Below are positions 1 through 6,406 of a stretch of DNA of 6,406 nucleotides, piece after piece; the stretch's first letter is position 1; every line of letters begins with the position of its first letter. This stretch comes from Mycobacterium sp. Its GTDB lineage: Bacteria; Actinomycetota; Actinomycetes; Mycobacteriales; Mycobacteriaceae. Under the pieces are notes generated by a model that worked only from the letters and a program-made list of their open reading frames with translations, was not told the origin of the DNA and searched no databases. The DNA lies in NCBI GenBank assembly GCA_019246375.1, contig JAFAQO010000030.1, forward strand, positions 1 to 6,406. Direction: 5' to 3'. Both the position numbers and the translations under genes were made by a program.

Positions 1-390
1 ATGCTGATTGGGGCGGCCGCCACCGTCCGGCGCTGGGGAGATCAGCGAGTACGCGTCGACCGATTCGATCCTCGGATGGGCGGTCAGTACCCGGTCTACC
101 CAGGGGTCGTAGCCGCCGCCGTTGTAAACCACTAGCGCAGCGTCTGCCATCGCGGCGTCGTCGACGGCGCTCACCTCATACGTGTGCGGATCGATTGCGC
201 CGTTCGTCAGGATGGACTTCACGGTAACGTGCCCGTCGGCTACTTCTCCGACCACACTGCCCCACGCGTCGGTGGACGCCACCACTTTGGCCGCCTGGGG
301 ATGCGGCGCATTGCCGCAGCCCGTCAGCGTGACAAGGTCGACGATCATCGCAGACAGAACAATCGCCACGCTGACCGCCGCCATCCGCAC
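1..390 (-). CDS. Metal (probably zinc) ABC transporter substrate-binding lipoprotein, ZnuA/TroA family, 3' end beyond window
   Basis: The minus-strand frame is open from 450 to the window edge. I choose the GTG at 390-388 because AGGGGA lies nine bases upstream and because it gives a normal lipoprotein signal peptide: Arg2, a hydrophobic run, then lipobox LTGC with the lipidated Cys at residue 25. After it comes a TroA-like start (KVVASTDAWGSVVGEVADG), then DPHTYE, whose His69 is the usual first metal ligand of ZnuA/TroA proteins, then LVVYNGGGYDPWVDRVL. The last visible residues, PNQH, probably begin the second ligand motif (N-x-H-x-W/F-Y). About 130 of an expected roughly 300 residues are present. 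The role is inferred: capture of Zn2+ (or Mn2+) outside the membrane for an ABC importer whose ATPase and permease genes would lie to the left. An ATG at 450 would add 20 residues but has no ribosome site and overlaps the Zur-like operator. Metal identity is not proven. Confidence 0.82.
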   Translation of the reverse strand, partial: MRMAAVSVAIVLSAMIVDLVTLTGCGNAPHPQAAKVVASTDAWGSVVGEVADGHVTVKSILTNGAIDPHTYEVSAVDDAAMADAALVVYNGGGYDPWVDRVLTAHPRIESVDAYSLISPAPDGGGRPNQH

Positions 391-432
391 CGTCGGAATT
401 CCCCTCGCCGGCCGCCGCCCGACCAATGGACT

Positions 433-451
433 AATGACAATCGTTTCCATT
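433..451. promoter_or_regulatory. Fur/Zur-family operator-like palindrome upstream of the metal-binding lipoprotein
   Basis: The 19-base stretch AATGACAATCGTTTCCATT is an imperfect dyad: AATG and CATT ends, six of nine arm positions matching, one central base. Read on the minus strand it differs from the classic Fur-family 19-mer (AATGAAAATGATTTTCATT) at three positions. A -10-like TACAGT on the minus strand (454-459) would put the transcript start within the box, so a bound repressor would block it. Next to a ZnuA-like gene, Zur is the natural candidate. This is inference from pattern and context; the site was not scored against a matrix. Confidence 0.55.
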
Positions 452-476
452 TGACTGTAGCGCAGAGAAGCTCGGT

Positions 477-572
477 ATGCGCAAACACATCCGAGTGCCA
501 GGTGGGGTGCCGGTCGTCGAGGTGCTGGACACCGAACTGATCCGGGGGCGCACCGCAGACCCACCGGTGTGA
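477..572 (+). CDS. Possible small ORF, 31 residues, unknown function
   Basis: An ATG at 477 opens 31 codons ending in TGA at 570-572, five bases before the convergent end of kstR. AGAGAAG (464-470) lies six bases upstream and is an acceptable ribosome site. The product starts MRKHIRVPGGVPVVEVLDTE and has no membrane segment or Cys/His cluster. Third positions are mostly G or C, but that is weak evidence at this length. It is divergent from the metal-binding lipoprotein and lies 26 bases from the Zur-like palindrome, so it could share that control. I do not recognise it; it may be a chance frame in a short intergenic region. Confidence 0.27.
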   Translation: MRKHIRVPGGVPVVEVLDTELIRGRTADPPV

Positions 573-576
573 GGCG

Positions 577-1248
577 TCAAACCGTCGGGCGCTCCTCGTC
601 CCCGATCAGCAACCGCACCGCCAAATCCAGTCGCTTGCTGACGTCGGTCGCCGAGGCACGGCGGGTGAGCCACGCCAGGAGGTTGGACAACCACACATCG
701 GAGATCACCCGCGCGATGTGGTACTGATCTTCGCTCGGTTCTCCGTCGCTCATCGCCCGCGCAAACATGGAATCGATGAGCTTTTCGACGTGATCGACCT
801 CTCCTGCTGCGGAGGCGTCTGCGAAGACGTAGGCGCGGGTCATCGCTTCAGTCAGCAGCGGGTTACGTTGCATCGCGCGATTGAGCTTGCTGACCATCAA
901 GTTCAGCCGCTGGTAGGGGGTGCCGCCGCTCATCGCGGATCGGTCCGTCTTGGCGTCGATGCGCTCGAACTCGCGGCCGAGCGCTGATACCAGCAGGTGA
1001 ACTTTCGACGGGAAGTACCGGTACAGCGTGCCGACCGCCACATCGGCCCGGTCGGCTACCGCCCGCATTTGAACTGCCTCGTATCCGCCCTTCGACGCGA
1101 TCGCCATCGTGGCGTCCAGGATGCGCTTGCGGCGCTCGCGCTGGGCCTCAGAGCCAAGCTCGGATTCAGCCAATACCGCCACGTTCATGACCTCACGGGG
1201 TTGCGAGTCGGACGCGCGGCCCGAGTTGGCGTTCGCTGGCGACGACAT
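577..1248 (-). CDS. kstR: KstR, TetR-family repressor of cholesterol catabolism
   Basis: TetR-type repressor controlling the cholesterol regulon of mycobacteria and rhodococci. It is released from DNA by CoA thioesters of cholesterol side-chain intermediates. The DNA-binding domain spans about residues 32-90, with the recognition part VADRADVAVGTLYRYFPSK at 64-82. The rest (AMQRNPLLTEAMTRAYVFAD, DQYHIARVISDVWLSNLLAW) is the helical ligand and dimer domain and matches M. tuberculosis Rv3574 closely as I remember it. I use ATG 1248 (223 residues) because AAGGAG lies 11 bases upstream. Alternatives are ATG 1188, and GTG 1182 with GAGG eight bases upstream, which corresponds to the shorter 199-residue annotation. 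The frame stays open to a GTG at 1386, but nothing supports that start. It is divergent from fadE34, with a KstR site at 1390-1403 implying autorepression. Identity is very secure; the start is not. Confidence 0.96.
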   Translation of the reverse strand: MSSPANANSGRASDSQPREVMNVAVLAESELGSEAQRERRKRILDATMAIASKGGYEAVQMRAVADRADVAVGTLYRYFPSKVHLLVSALGREFERIDAKTDRSAMSGGTPYQRLNLMVSKLNRAMQRNPLLTEAMTRAYVFADASAAGEVDHVEKLIDSMFARAMSDGEPSEDQYHIARVISDVWLSNLLAWLTRRASATDVSKRLDLAVRLLIGDEERPTV

Positions 1249-1389
1249 ATGAGGGGCAGCTCCTTCTTGTTGCGGTCCCGTTGAAAACGATACGCACGCC
1301 GGGCGTGGATTTCTCACCTCCGTGCCGCCGGAGAACCGGCGTGTGCTGCTGCGATGGCGTTCGACTTGACTGTCGATGCCTGGCACTAT

Positions 1390-1403
1390 TAGAACACGTT
1401 CTA
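1390..1403. promoter_or_regulatory. KstR operator between kstR and fadE34
   Basis: TAGAACACGTTCTA fits the published KstR consensus TnnAACnnGTTnnA at every fixed position. Its six-base arms are perfect inverted repeats around a central AC. It lies in the divergent kstR/fadE34 gap and can control both directions. On the plus side the right arm runs into TAGTCG (1402-1407), a weak -10-like hexamer. On the minus side TTCTAAT could serve kstR. The promoters are inferred; the operator match is seen directly. Confidence 0.92.
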
Positions 1404-1499
1404 GTCGGGTGACGATACGGATTGCGCAGCAAGCCGAGAGGAACCGGACAATTAACGTCAGGCCTTGACAGCGCCCTTGTTAGTCAAACCGAGGAGTCC

Positions 1500-3614
1500 A
1501 TGGTGGCGGCGCCCATCACCGACGAACAGTTCGCGGCGCGTGAGTTGGTGCGCGATTGGGCCGCCGGTTCGGGTGCCACGGCGGCCATCCGCGATGTCGA
1601 GCAAGGCAATGCTGAGGCTTGGCGGCCCATTTTCGATGGGTTGTCCGGATTGGGGTTGTTCGGCGTGGCCGTCCCCGAGGAGCACGGTGGCGCAGGCGGC
1701 AGCATCGAGGATCTGTGCGCCATGGTCGACGAGGCCGCCAGGGCACTGGTGCCCGGTCCGGTGGCGACCACGGCACTGGTAACGCTGGTGGTCTCCCAGC
1801 GTGAGCTGCAAGCTGCGCTGGCATCCGGCGAACGATTCGCCGGGGTCGCGCTCGACGCCGACGTGCGCATCGACACCGCCACCTCGCGGGCATCGGGCAC
1901 CGCGCGGTGGGTGCTGGGTGCCGCCGCCGGCGGACTGCTGCTGTTGCCGGCCGACGGGAAGTGGCTGCTGGTCGACGGCAACGACGACGGCGTGGTGGTC
2001 GAGCCGCTGACGCCCACTGACTTTTCCCGGCCGCTGGCACGGGTGGTGCTGACGTCGGCGCCGGCCACCGTGATGGATGTGTCTACTGAGCGGCTGAGTG
2101 ATCTGGCCGCCACCGTGCTGGCCGCCGAGGCGGCCGGCGTCACTCGGTGGGCGCTGGACACCGCCGTCGCCTACGCCAAGGTGCGGGAGCAGTTCGGAAA
2201 GCCGATCGGCAGCTTCCAGGCGATCAAGCACATCTGCGCCGAGATGCTGTGCCGGGCCGAGCAGGCGGCGGTAGCCGCCGCCGACGCGGCACGTGCGGCC
2301 GCCGATCCGGACCACCGCCAGTTGTCGATTGCCGGGGCCATCGCCGCCAGCATCGGCATCGAGGCCGCGAAGGCCAATGTCAAGGACTGCATCCAGGTGC
2401 TCGGCGGCATAGGTATCACCTGGGAGCATGACGCGCACCTTTTCCTGCGACGGGCCTATGGTATCGGGCAATTCCTCGGTGGGTCGGCGCGCTGGCTGCG
2501 CCGCACCGTCGCACTGACCCGCGACGGCGTCCGCCGTAGCTTGAGCATTGACCTGAGTGACGTCGCTGACCTACGACCCCAAATCGCCGAAGCGGTCGCC
2601 ACAATCGCCGCGCTGCCCGAGGAGAAACGGCAGGCGGCCCTGGCCGATGCGGGACTGCTGGCACCGCATTGGCCGGCGCCCTACGGACGTGGCGCTGCAC
2701 CGGCGGAACAGCTGCTGATCGATCAGGAAATGTCTGCGGCAGGCGTCGAACGGCCGGATCTGGTGATCGGTTGGTGGGCCGTGCCGACCATCCTCGAACA
2801 CGGCACGCCCGAGCAGGTGCAGCGCTTCGTGCCGGCGACAATGCGCGGCGAAATCTTCTGGTGCCAGCTATTTTCCGAACCGGGAGCCGGCTCTGATTTG
2901 GCGTCGGTGCGTACCAAGGCGCTGCGAACCGAGGGCGGCTACAAGTTGACCGGGCAGAAGGTGTGGACGTCGTCGGCGCACAGGGCGCAGTGGGGAGTCT
3001 GCCTGGCGAGAACGAGCCAAAGCGCTCCAAAACATAAAGGCATCACCTACTTCTTGGTTGACATGAGCTCACCCGGCATCCTGATCCGGCCCCTGCGCGA
3101 AATCACCGGCGATGCGCTGTTCAACGAGGTTTTCCTGGAAGAGGTTTTCGTCCCCGACGAGATGGTCGTCGGCGCGGTCAACGACGGCTGGCGACTGGCC
3201 CGCACCACACTGGCCAATGAGCGCGTCGCGATGGCCGCCGGCACCGCGCTGGGCAACCCGATGGAGGCGCTACTCGCCGCTGTTGCCGACGTCGAACTCG
3301 ATGTCGCCCAACGAGACCGGCTCGCACAGTTGATCGTCGCCGCTCAAACCGGCGCGCTGCTGGACCAGCGCATCGCCCAGTTGGCCGTGGGCGGGCAGGA
3401 TCCTGGCGCGGAGTCCAGTGTGCGCAAGCTGATCGGGGTGCGATACCGGCAGGCGCTGGCCGAATACCGGATGGACATCTCCGAGGGTGCCGGTGTCGTC
3501 GACGACCGGTTGGTGCACGACTTCCTCAACACCCGCTGCCTGACGATTGCCGGTGGTACCGAACAGATCCTGCTCACCCTGGCCGCCGAACGGCTGCTCG
3601 GCCTGCCGCGCTAG
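1500..3614 (+). CDS. fadE34: FadE34 (ChsE3), fused two-domain acyl-CoA dehydrogenase for the steroid side chain
   Basis: FAD-dependent dehydrogenase of cholesterol side-chain beta-oxidation. The M. tuberculosis enzyme acts on the five-carbon-side-chain intermediate 3-oxo-chol-4-en-24-oyl-CoA. The protein has 704 residues, against about 711 in M. tuberculosis. It holds two acyl-CoA dehydrogenase units in tandem, roughly residues 1-340 and 365-704. The first keeps the C-terminal helical part (VREQFGKPIGSFQAIKH, then GGIGITWEHDAHLFLRR) but lacks a recognisable flavin-binding beta-domain motif. The second has FSEPGAGSDLA (458-468), YKLTGQKVWTSSAHRA and a C-terminal IAGGTEQI. The MCAD-type catalytic Glu (YEGT) is Gly in both halves. 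Glu574 in ANERVAM, at the isovaleryl-CoA dehydrogenase position, is the likely base. ATG 1500 follows GAGGAG by only three bases; GTG 1503 has better spacing, but the homologue as I recall it begins MVAA. A TTG at 1422 has no ribosome site. It is controlled by the KstR site at 1390. Confidence 0.95.
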   Translation: MVAAPITDEQFAARELVRDWAAGSGATAAIRDVEQGNAEAWRPIFDGLSGLGLFGVAVPEEHGGAGGSIEDLCAMVDEAARALVPGPVATTALVTLVVSQRELQAALASGERFAGVALDADVRIDTATSRASGTARWVLGAAAGGLLLLPADGKWLLVDGNDDGVVVEPLTPTDFSRPLARVVLTSAPATVMDVSTERLSDLAATVLAAEAAGVTRWALDTAVAYAKVREQFGKPIGSFQAIKHICAEMLCRAEQAAVAAADAARAAADPDHRQLSIAGAIAASIGIEAAKANVKDCIQVLGGIGITWEHDAHLFLRRAYGIGQFLGGSARWLRRTVALTRDGVRRSLSIDLSDVADLRPQIAEAVATIAALPEEKRQAALADAGLLAPHWPAPYGRGAAPAEQLLIDQEMSAAGVERPDLVIGWWAVPTILEHGTPEQVQRFVPATMRGEIFWCQLFSEPGAGSDLASVRTKALRTEGGYKLTGQKVWTSSAHRAQWGVCLARTSQSAPKHKGITYFLVDMSSPGILIRPLREITGDALFNEVFLEEVFVPDEMVVGAVNDGWRLARTTLANERVAMAAGTALGNPMEALLAAVADVELDVAQRDRLAQLIVAAQTGALLDQRIAQLAVGGQDPGAESSVRKLIGVRYRQALAEYRMDISEGAGVVDDRLVHDFLNTRCLTIAGGTEQILLTLAAERLLGLPR

Positions 3615-3622
3615 TCAAGCCG

Positions 3623-3766
3623 TCAGGTAGACACCGCCTGCGCCCAGCTGCTGGGCGAGGTGAGGTTGACCCCGGTGTACACCACCTGGATGTGCGTACA
3701 GGTATGCCAGCCGGTTGGTGAAGCGAAGAGTAGTGCTCTGCCGCGACCACCGCCGTAACGCCGTGG
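3623..3766 (-). other. Non-genic convergent gap with an open frame in register with kshB, possible gene remnant
   Basis: After the kshB stop the same frame stays open for 47 more codons to a TGA at 3625-3623. It includes GWHTCTHIQVVYTGVNLTSP and then SSWAQAVST, and has no convincing start codon or ribosome site of its own. In M. tuberculosis a small gene, Rv3572, lies between fadE34 and kshB on the kshB strand, so this could be a decayed piece of such a gene. I cannot recall the Rv3572 sequence well enough to test this. A chance open frame in GC-rich DNA is equally possible. Confidence 0.18.
3637..3660. terminator. Hairpin between convergent fadE34 and kshB, possible bidirectional terminator
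   Basis: CGCCCAG (3641-3647), loop CTG, CTGGGCG (3651-3657) form a perfect seven-pair stem. CCT (3637-3639) and AGG (3658-3660) extend it by three pairs past a bulged G. It begins 22 bases after the fadE34 stop. No T-tract follows on either strand, so it is not a classic intrinsic terminator, though mycobacterial terminators often lack one. Function is inferred from position between converging genes. Confidence 0.4.
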
Positions 3767-4834
3767 CTATTCGTCGTAGGTCACTTCGACCGAATCGGAC
3801 TCCGGATGCGACTGGCAGGCCAGAATGAGGCCCTCGTCGAGATCCTGCTGCTCGAGCACGTCATTGACTTCCATCGTCACCTTGCCTTTGCGCAAGGTGC
3901 AGGCGCAGGCACCACAGTGGCCCTCCCGGCAGGAAAACGGTGCGTCCAGGCCGCGGTCGAGCAGCACGTCGAGCAGCTTGGCGTGGCGCGGCCATGACAC
4001 GGTGTGCGTTTCACCGTCCAACTTCACCACCGCGGTCGCGGGCGGCTCGTCGCCCTGCGCTTCGATCTTCACCGCGGCGAACGGATCGGTGTCCAGCGAC
4101 CGGAACACCTCGATGTGGATTCGCTGCGCCGGCACATTCAGTGACTCCAAGGCGTCCCGCACGGCCTGCATGAATGGTCCTGGCCCGCAAATGAAGGCGT
4201 CGCGATCGCTGTACGGGGCAGCCAGTTTCGCCAGCGCGGGGGCGCTCGGCAATCCCTGCAGCGACTCCAGCCAATGCACGACGGTCAGCCGGTCCGGATA
4301 TTTGGCAGCCAAGTCGCGCAAGGAGCCGCCGAAGATCACCGAACGGTCGTCGCGGTTGGCATAGATAAGCACCACCTGCCCGCTGCCCTCGACGAGCGCC
4401 GACTTGCAGATCGACATGACCGGGGTGATTCCGCTGCCTGCGGCCAGCAGCAAAAAGTCAGCATCGAGCGTCTTGGGCACAAAGTTGCCCGACGGAGCGA
4501 GCACGTGGATCCGCATGCCGGGATGGGCGTGTTCGCACAGCCAGTTCGACCCGTATCCGTCGACGGTCCGTTTGACGGTGACGGTCAGCGCGTCGTCGGT
4601 GTACGGCGAGCTGCACAACGAGTAACAGCGGGCTACCGAGCCGGTTCGGTCGCTTGGAATGCGCAGGGTCAGGAACTGGCCGGGCGCGTAGCGCAGCCGC
4701 TCCGCTGGTATCTCGGCACCTTCTGGCACCGTGAACACCAGCGACCGCGAGTCCTCGGTCTCGGCGACGACGTCGGCGACCTGCAATTCGAGCACGTGGC
4801 TGCCGAGCGGCTCGTCGGGAACTCCGTCCGTCAA
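3767..4834 (-). CDS. kshB: KshB, ferredoxin reductase component of 3-ketosteroid 9-alpha-hydroxylase
   Basis: KshB passes electrons from NADH to the Rieske oxygenase KshA, which hydroxylates C9 of androstadienedione-type steroids and triggers ring B opening. Domain order: FAD-binding barrel with RCYS at residues 69-72, NAD-binding domain with GSGITP (133-138) and CGPGPF (216-221), then a C-terminal plant-type [2Fe-2S] domain with cluster cysteines 302, 307, 310 and 340 (CREGHCGAC, LACQS). All expected ligands are present. I use TTG 4834 (355 residues): AAGAGGG lies about seven bases upstream, and the resulting MTDGVPDEPLG aligns without offset to the M. tuberculosis start MTEAIGDEPLG as I remember it. 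ATG 4855 would give 362 residues, has no ribosome site, and would need a nearly leaderless transcript. A KstR site lies immediately upstream. It is convergent with fadE34 and divergent from hsaA. Rv3571 was formerly called hmp, but this is not a flavohaemoglobin. Confidence 0.95.
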   Translation of the reverse strand: MTDGVPDEPLGSHVLELQVADVVAETEDSRSLVFTVPEGAEIPAERLRYAPGQFLTLRIPSDRTGSVARCYSLCSSPYTDDALTVTVKRTVDGYGSNWLCEHAHPGMRIHVLAPSGNFVPKTLDADFLLLAAGSGITPVMSICKSALVEGSGQVVLIYANRDDRSVIFGGSLRDLAAKYPDRLTVVHWLESLQGLPSAPALAKLAAPYSDRDAFICGPGPFMQAVRDALESLNVPAQRIHIEVFRSLDTDPFAAVKIEAQGDEPPATAVVKLDGETHTVSWPRHAKLLDVLLDRGLDAPFSCREGHCGACACTLRKGKVTMEVNDVLEQQDLDEGLILACQSHPESDSVEVTYDE

Positions 4835-4858
4835 GACCTGACCCTCTTCACTCATAAC

Positions 4859-4872
4859 TAGAACAGGTTACA
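4859..4872. promoter_or_regulatory. KstR operator proximal to kshB
   Basis: TAGAACAGGTTACA satisfies TnnAACnnGTTnnA at all fixed positions. Outside the AAC/GTT core the dyad is imperfect (AG against AC). On the minus strand it contains TAACCT (4870-4865), a TAnnnT-type -10 hexamer predicting a start near 4858, so bound KstR would cover the kshB core promoter. Confidence 0.85.
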
Positions 4873-4926
4873 AAAAACCGCCTTGATACCGCTACCAGGC
4901 GCAGGAATAGCCTGCTCGACACAAAT

Positions 4927-4940
4927 CGGAACGTGTTCTA
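4927..4940. promoter_or_regulatory. KstR operator proximal to hsaA, one mismatch
   Basis: CGGAACGTGTTCTA matches TnnAACnnGTTnnA except for C instead of T at the first position. The right arm GTTCTA is perfect and continues into AGT. Its centre lies 68 bases from the centre of the kshB-side site, so each divergent promoter seems to have its own operator. Confidence 0.8.
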
Positions 4941-4944
4941 GTCT
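4939..4944 (+). promoter_or_regulatory. Putative -10 element of the hsaA transcript
   Basis: TAGTCT fits the mycobacterial -10 pattern TAnnnT. It shares its first two bases with the right arm of the KstR site, so repressor binding would occlude it. The expected start is at 4951-4952, which falls on the ATG of the small upstream ORF. No clear -35 was seen, which is common in mycobacteria. Confidence 0.5.
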
Positions 4945-4951
4945 CTGATCT

Positions 4952-5031
4952 ATGTCTGGTAGCCCACTCCTCCTCGGGCCGACAACGGCCCGCATCGTCG
5001 TCGGGCTGGTAAGCACTCTGGGAGGAATGCT

Positions 5032-5035
<4 letters not shown>
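4952..5035 (+). CDS. Putative leaderless 27-codon upstream ORF coupled to hsaA
   Basis: ATG 4952 opens 27 codons to TGA 5033-5035, which overlaps the hsaA GTG (5032-5034) in the four-base GTGA arrangement typical of translational coupling. A -10-like TAGTCT at 4939-4944 would start the transcript at this ATG, so no ribosome site is needed and none is present. The hsaA ribosome site GGAGGA (5021-5026) lies inside its last codons. The peptide begins MSGSPLLLGP and ends LVSTLGGML; it is rather hydrophobic with one Arg and no acidic residue. The likely role, if any, is to deliver ribosomes to hsaA rather than to make a functional peptide. It could be a chance frame; conservation is untested. Confidence 0.42.

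Positions 5036-6406
<1,371 letters not shown>

Noticed and set aside
1409..1467. Possible leaderless GTG mini-ORF at 1409 upstream of fadE34, by analogy with hsaA
   Set aside because: The -10-like hexamer TAGTCG is poor and would place the start a few bases after the GTG, and the frame ends well before the fadE34 start with no overlap.
1458..2471. Long minus-strand open frame (337 residues) opposite fadE34, plus a second one at 1484-2161
   Set aside because: Low-complexity, Arg/Gly/Ser-rich translations typical of antisense frames in GC-rich genes. The plus strand encodes a clear acyl-CoA dehydrogenase here.
3674..3683. Perfect palindrome GGTGTACACC in the convergent gap
   Set aside because: Ten bases with no loop and no matching partner site; expected by chance in GC-rich DNA, and no regulator fits its position.
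3747..3766. Inverted repeat (CCAC...GTGG) just after the kshB stop as a terminator
   Set aside because: Only four outer pairs and three inner pairs match around mismatches, and there is no T-tract; too weak to call.
4274..4861. Plus-strand frame of 195 residues opposite kshB
   Set aside because: Shadow of kshB. The kshB frame carries all expected FAD, NAD and iron-sulfur motifs.

Overview
The window looks like a piece of a mycobacterial chromosome, probably from a slow grower. It is GC-rich with G/C-biased third codon positions, and four genes match the Mycobacterium tuberculosis cholesterol-degradation locus (kstR, fadE34, kshB, hsaA and the start of hsaD) nearly residue for residue as I remember those proteins. 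A MIRU-like element sits between hsaA and hsaD. The block runs in the opposite orientation to the H37Rv numbering (Rv3574 down to Rv3569c). Species cannot be fixed from sequence reading alone.

Layout, left to right. Positions 1-390 (minus): N-terminal part of a TroA/ZnuA-type metal-binding lipoprotein, cut by the window edge, with a Fur/Zur-like palindrome upstream (433-451). Positions 477-572 (plus): a possible 31-residue ORF. Positions 577-1248 (minus): kstR, the TetR-family repressor of cholesterol catabolism. Divergent from it, 1500-3614 (plus): fadE34, a fused double acyl-CoA dehydrogenase. A short convergent gap holds a hairpin (3637-3660) and an open stretch in the kshB frame. Positions 3767-4834 (minus): kshB, the reductase of 3-ketosteroid 9-alpha-hydroxylase. 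A 176-base divergent gap carries two KstR sites. Positions 5032-6216 (plus): hsaA, the oxygenase of the 3-HSA hydroxylase. Position 6266 to the edge (plus): start of hsaD.

How the genes work together. FadE34 acts on a CoA-activated five-carbon steroid side chain. KshB feeds electrons to KshA, which 9-alpha-hydroxylates the nucleus and so opens ring B. HsaA (with HsaB, not in the window) hydroxylates the resulting phenolic secosteroid 3-HSA to a catechol. HsaC (not in the window) cleaves the catechol, and HsaD hydrolyses the product. KstR represses these genes until CoA-thioester intermediates release it. Two good matches to the KstR operator TnnAACnnGTTnnA and one with a single mismatch lie exactly in the two divergent intergenic regions.

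The core pathway is known biology. The less obvious signals are in the joints between genes: a probable leaderless 27-codon ORF whose stop overlaps the hsaA start (GTGA), a MIRU-like mini-ORF joining the hsaA stop (TGATG) to the hsaD start (TAGTG), a Zur-like site that argues for moving the start of the metal-binding lipoprotein downstream, and a likely TTG start for kshB. I saw no tRNA, rRNA, insertion sequence or CRISPR array.
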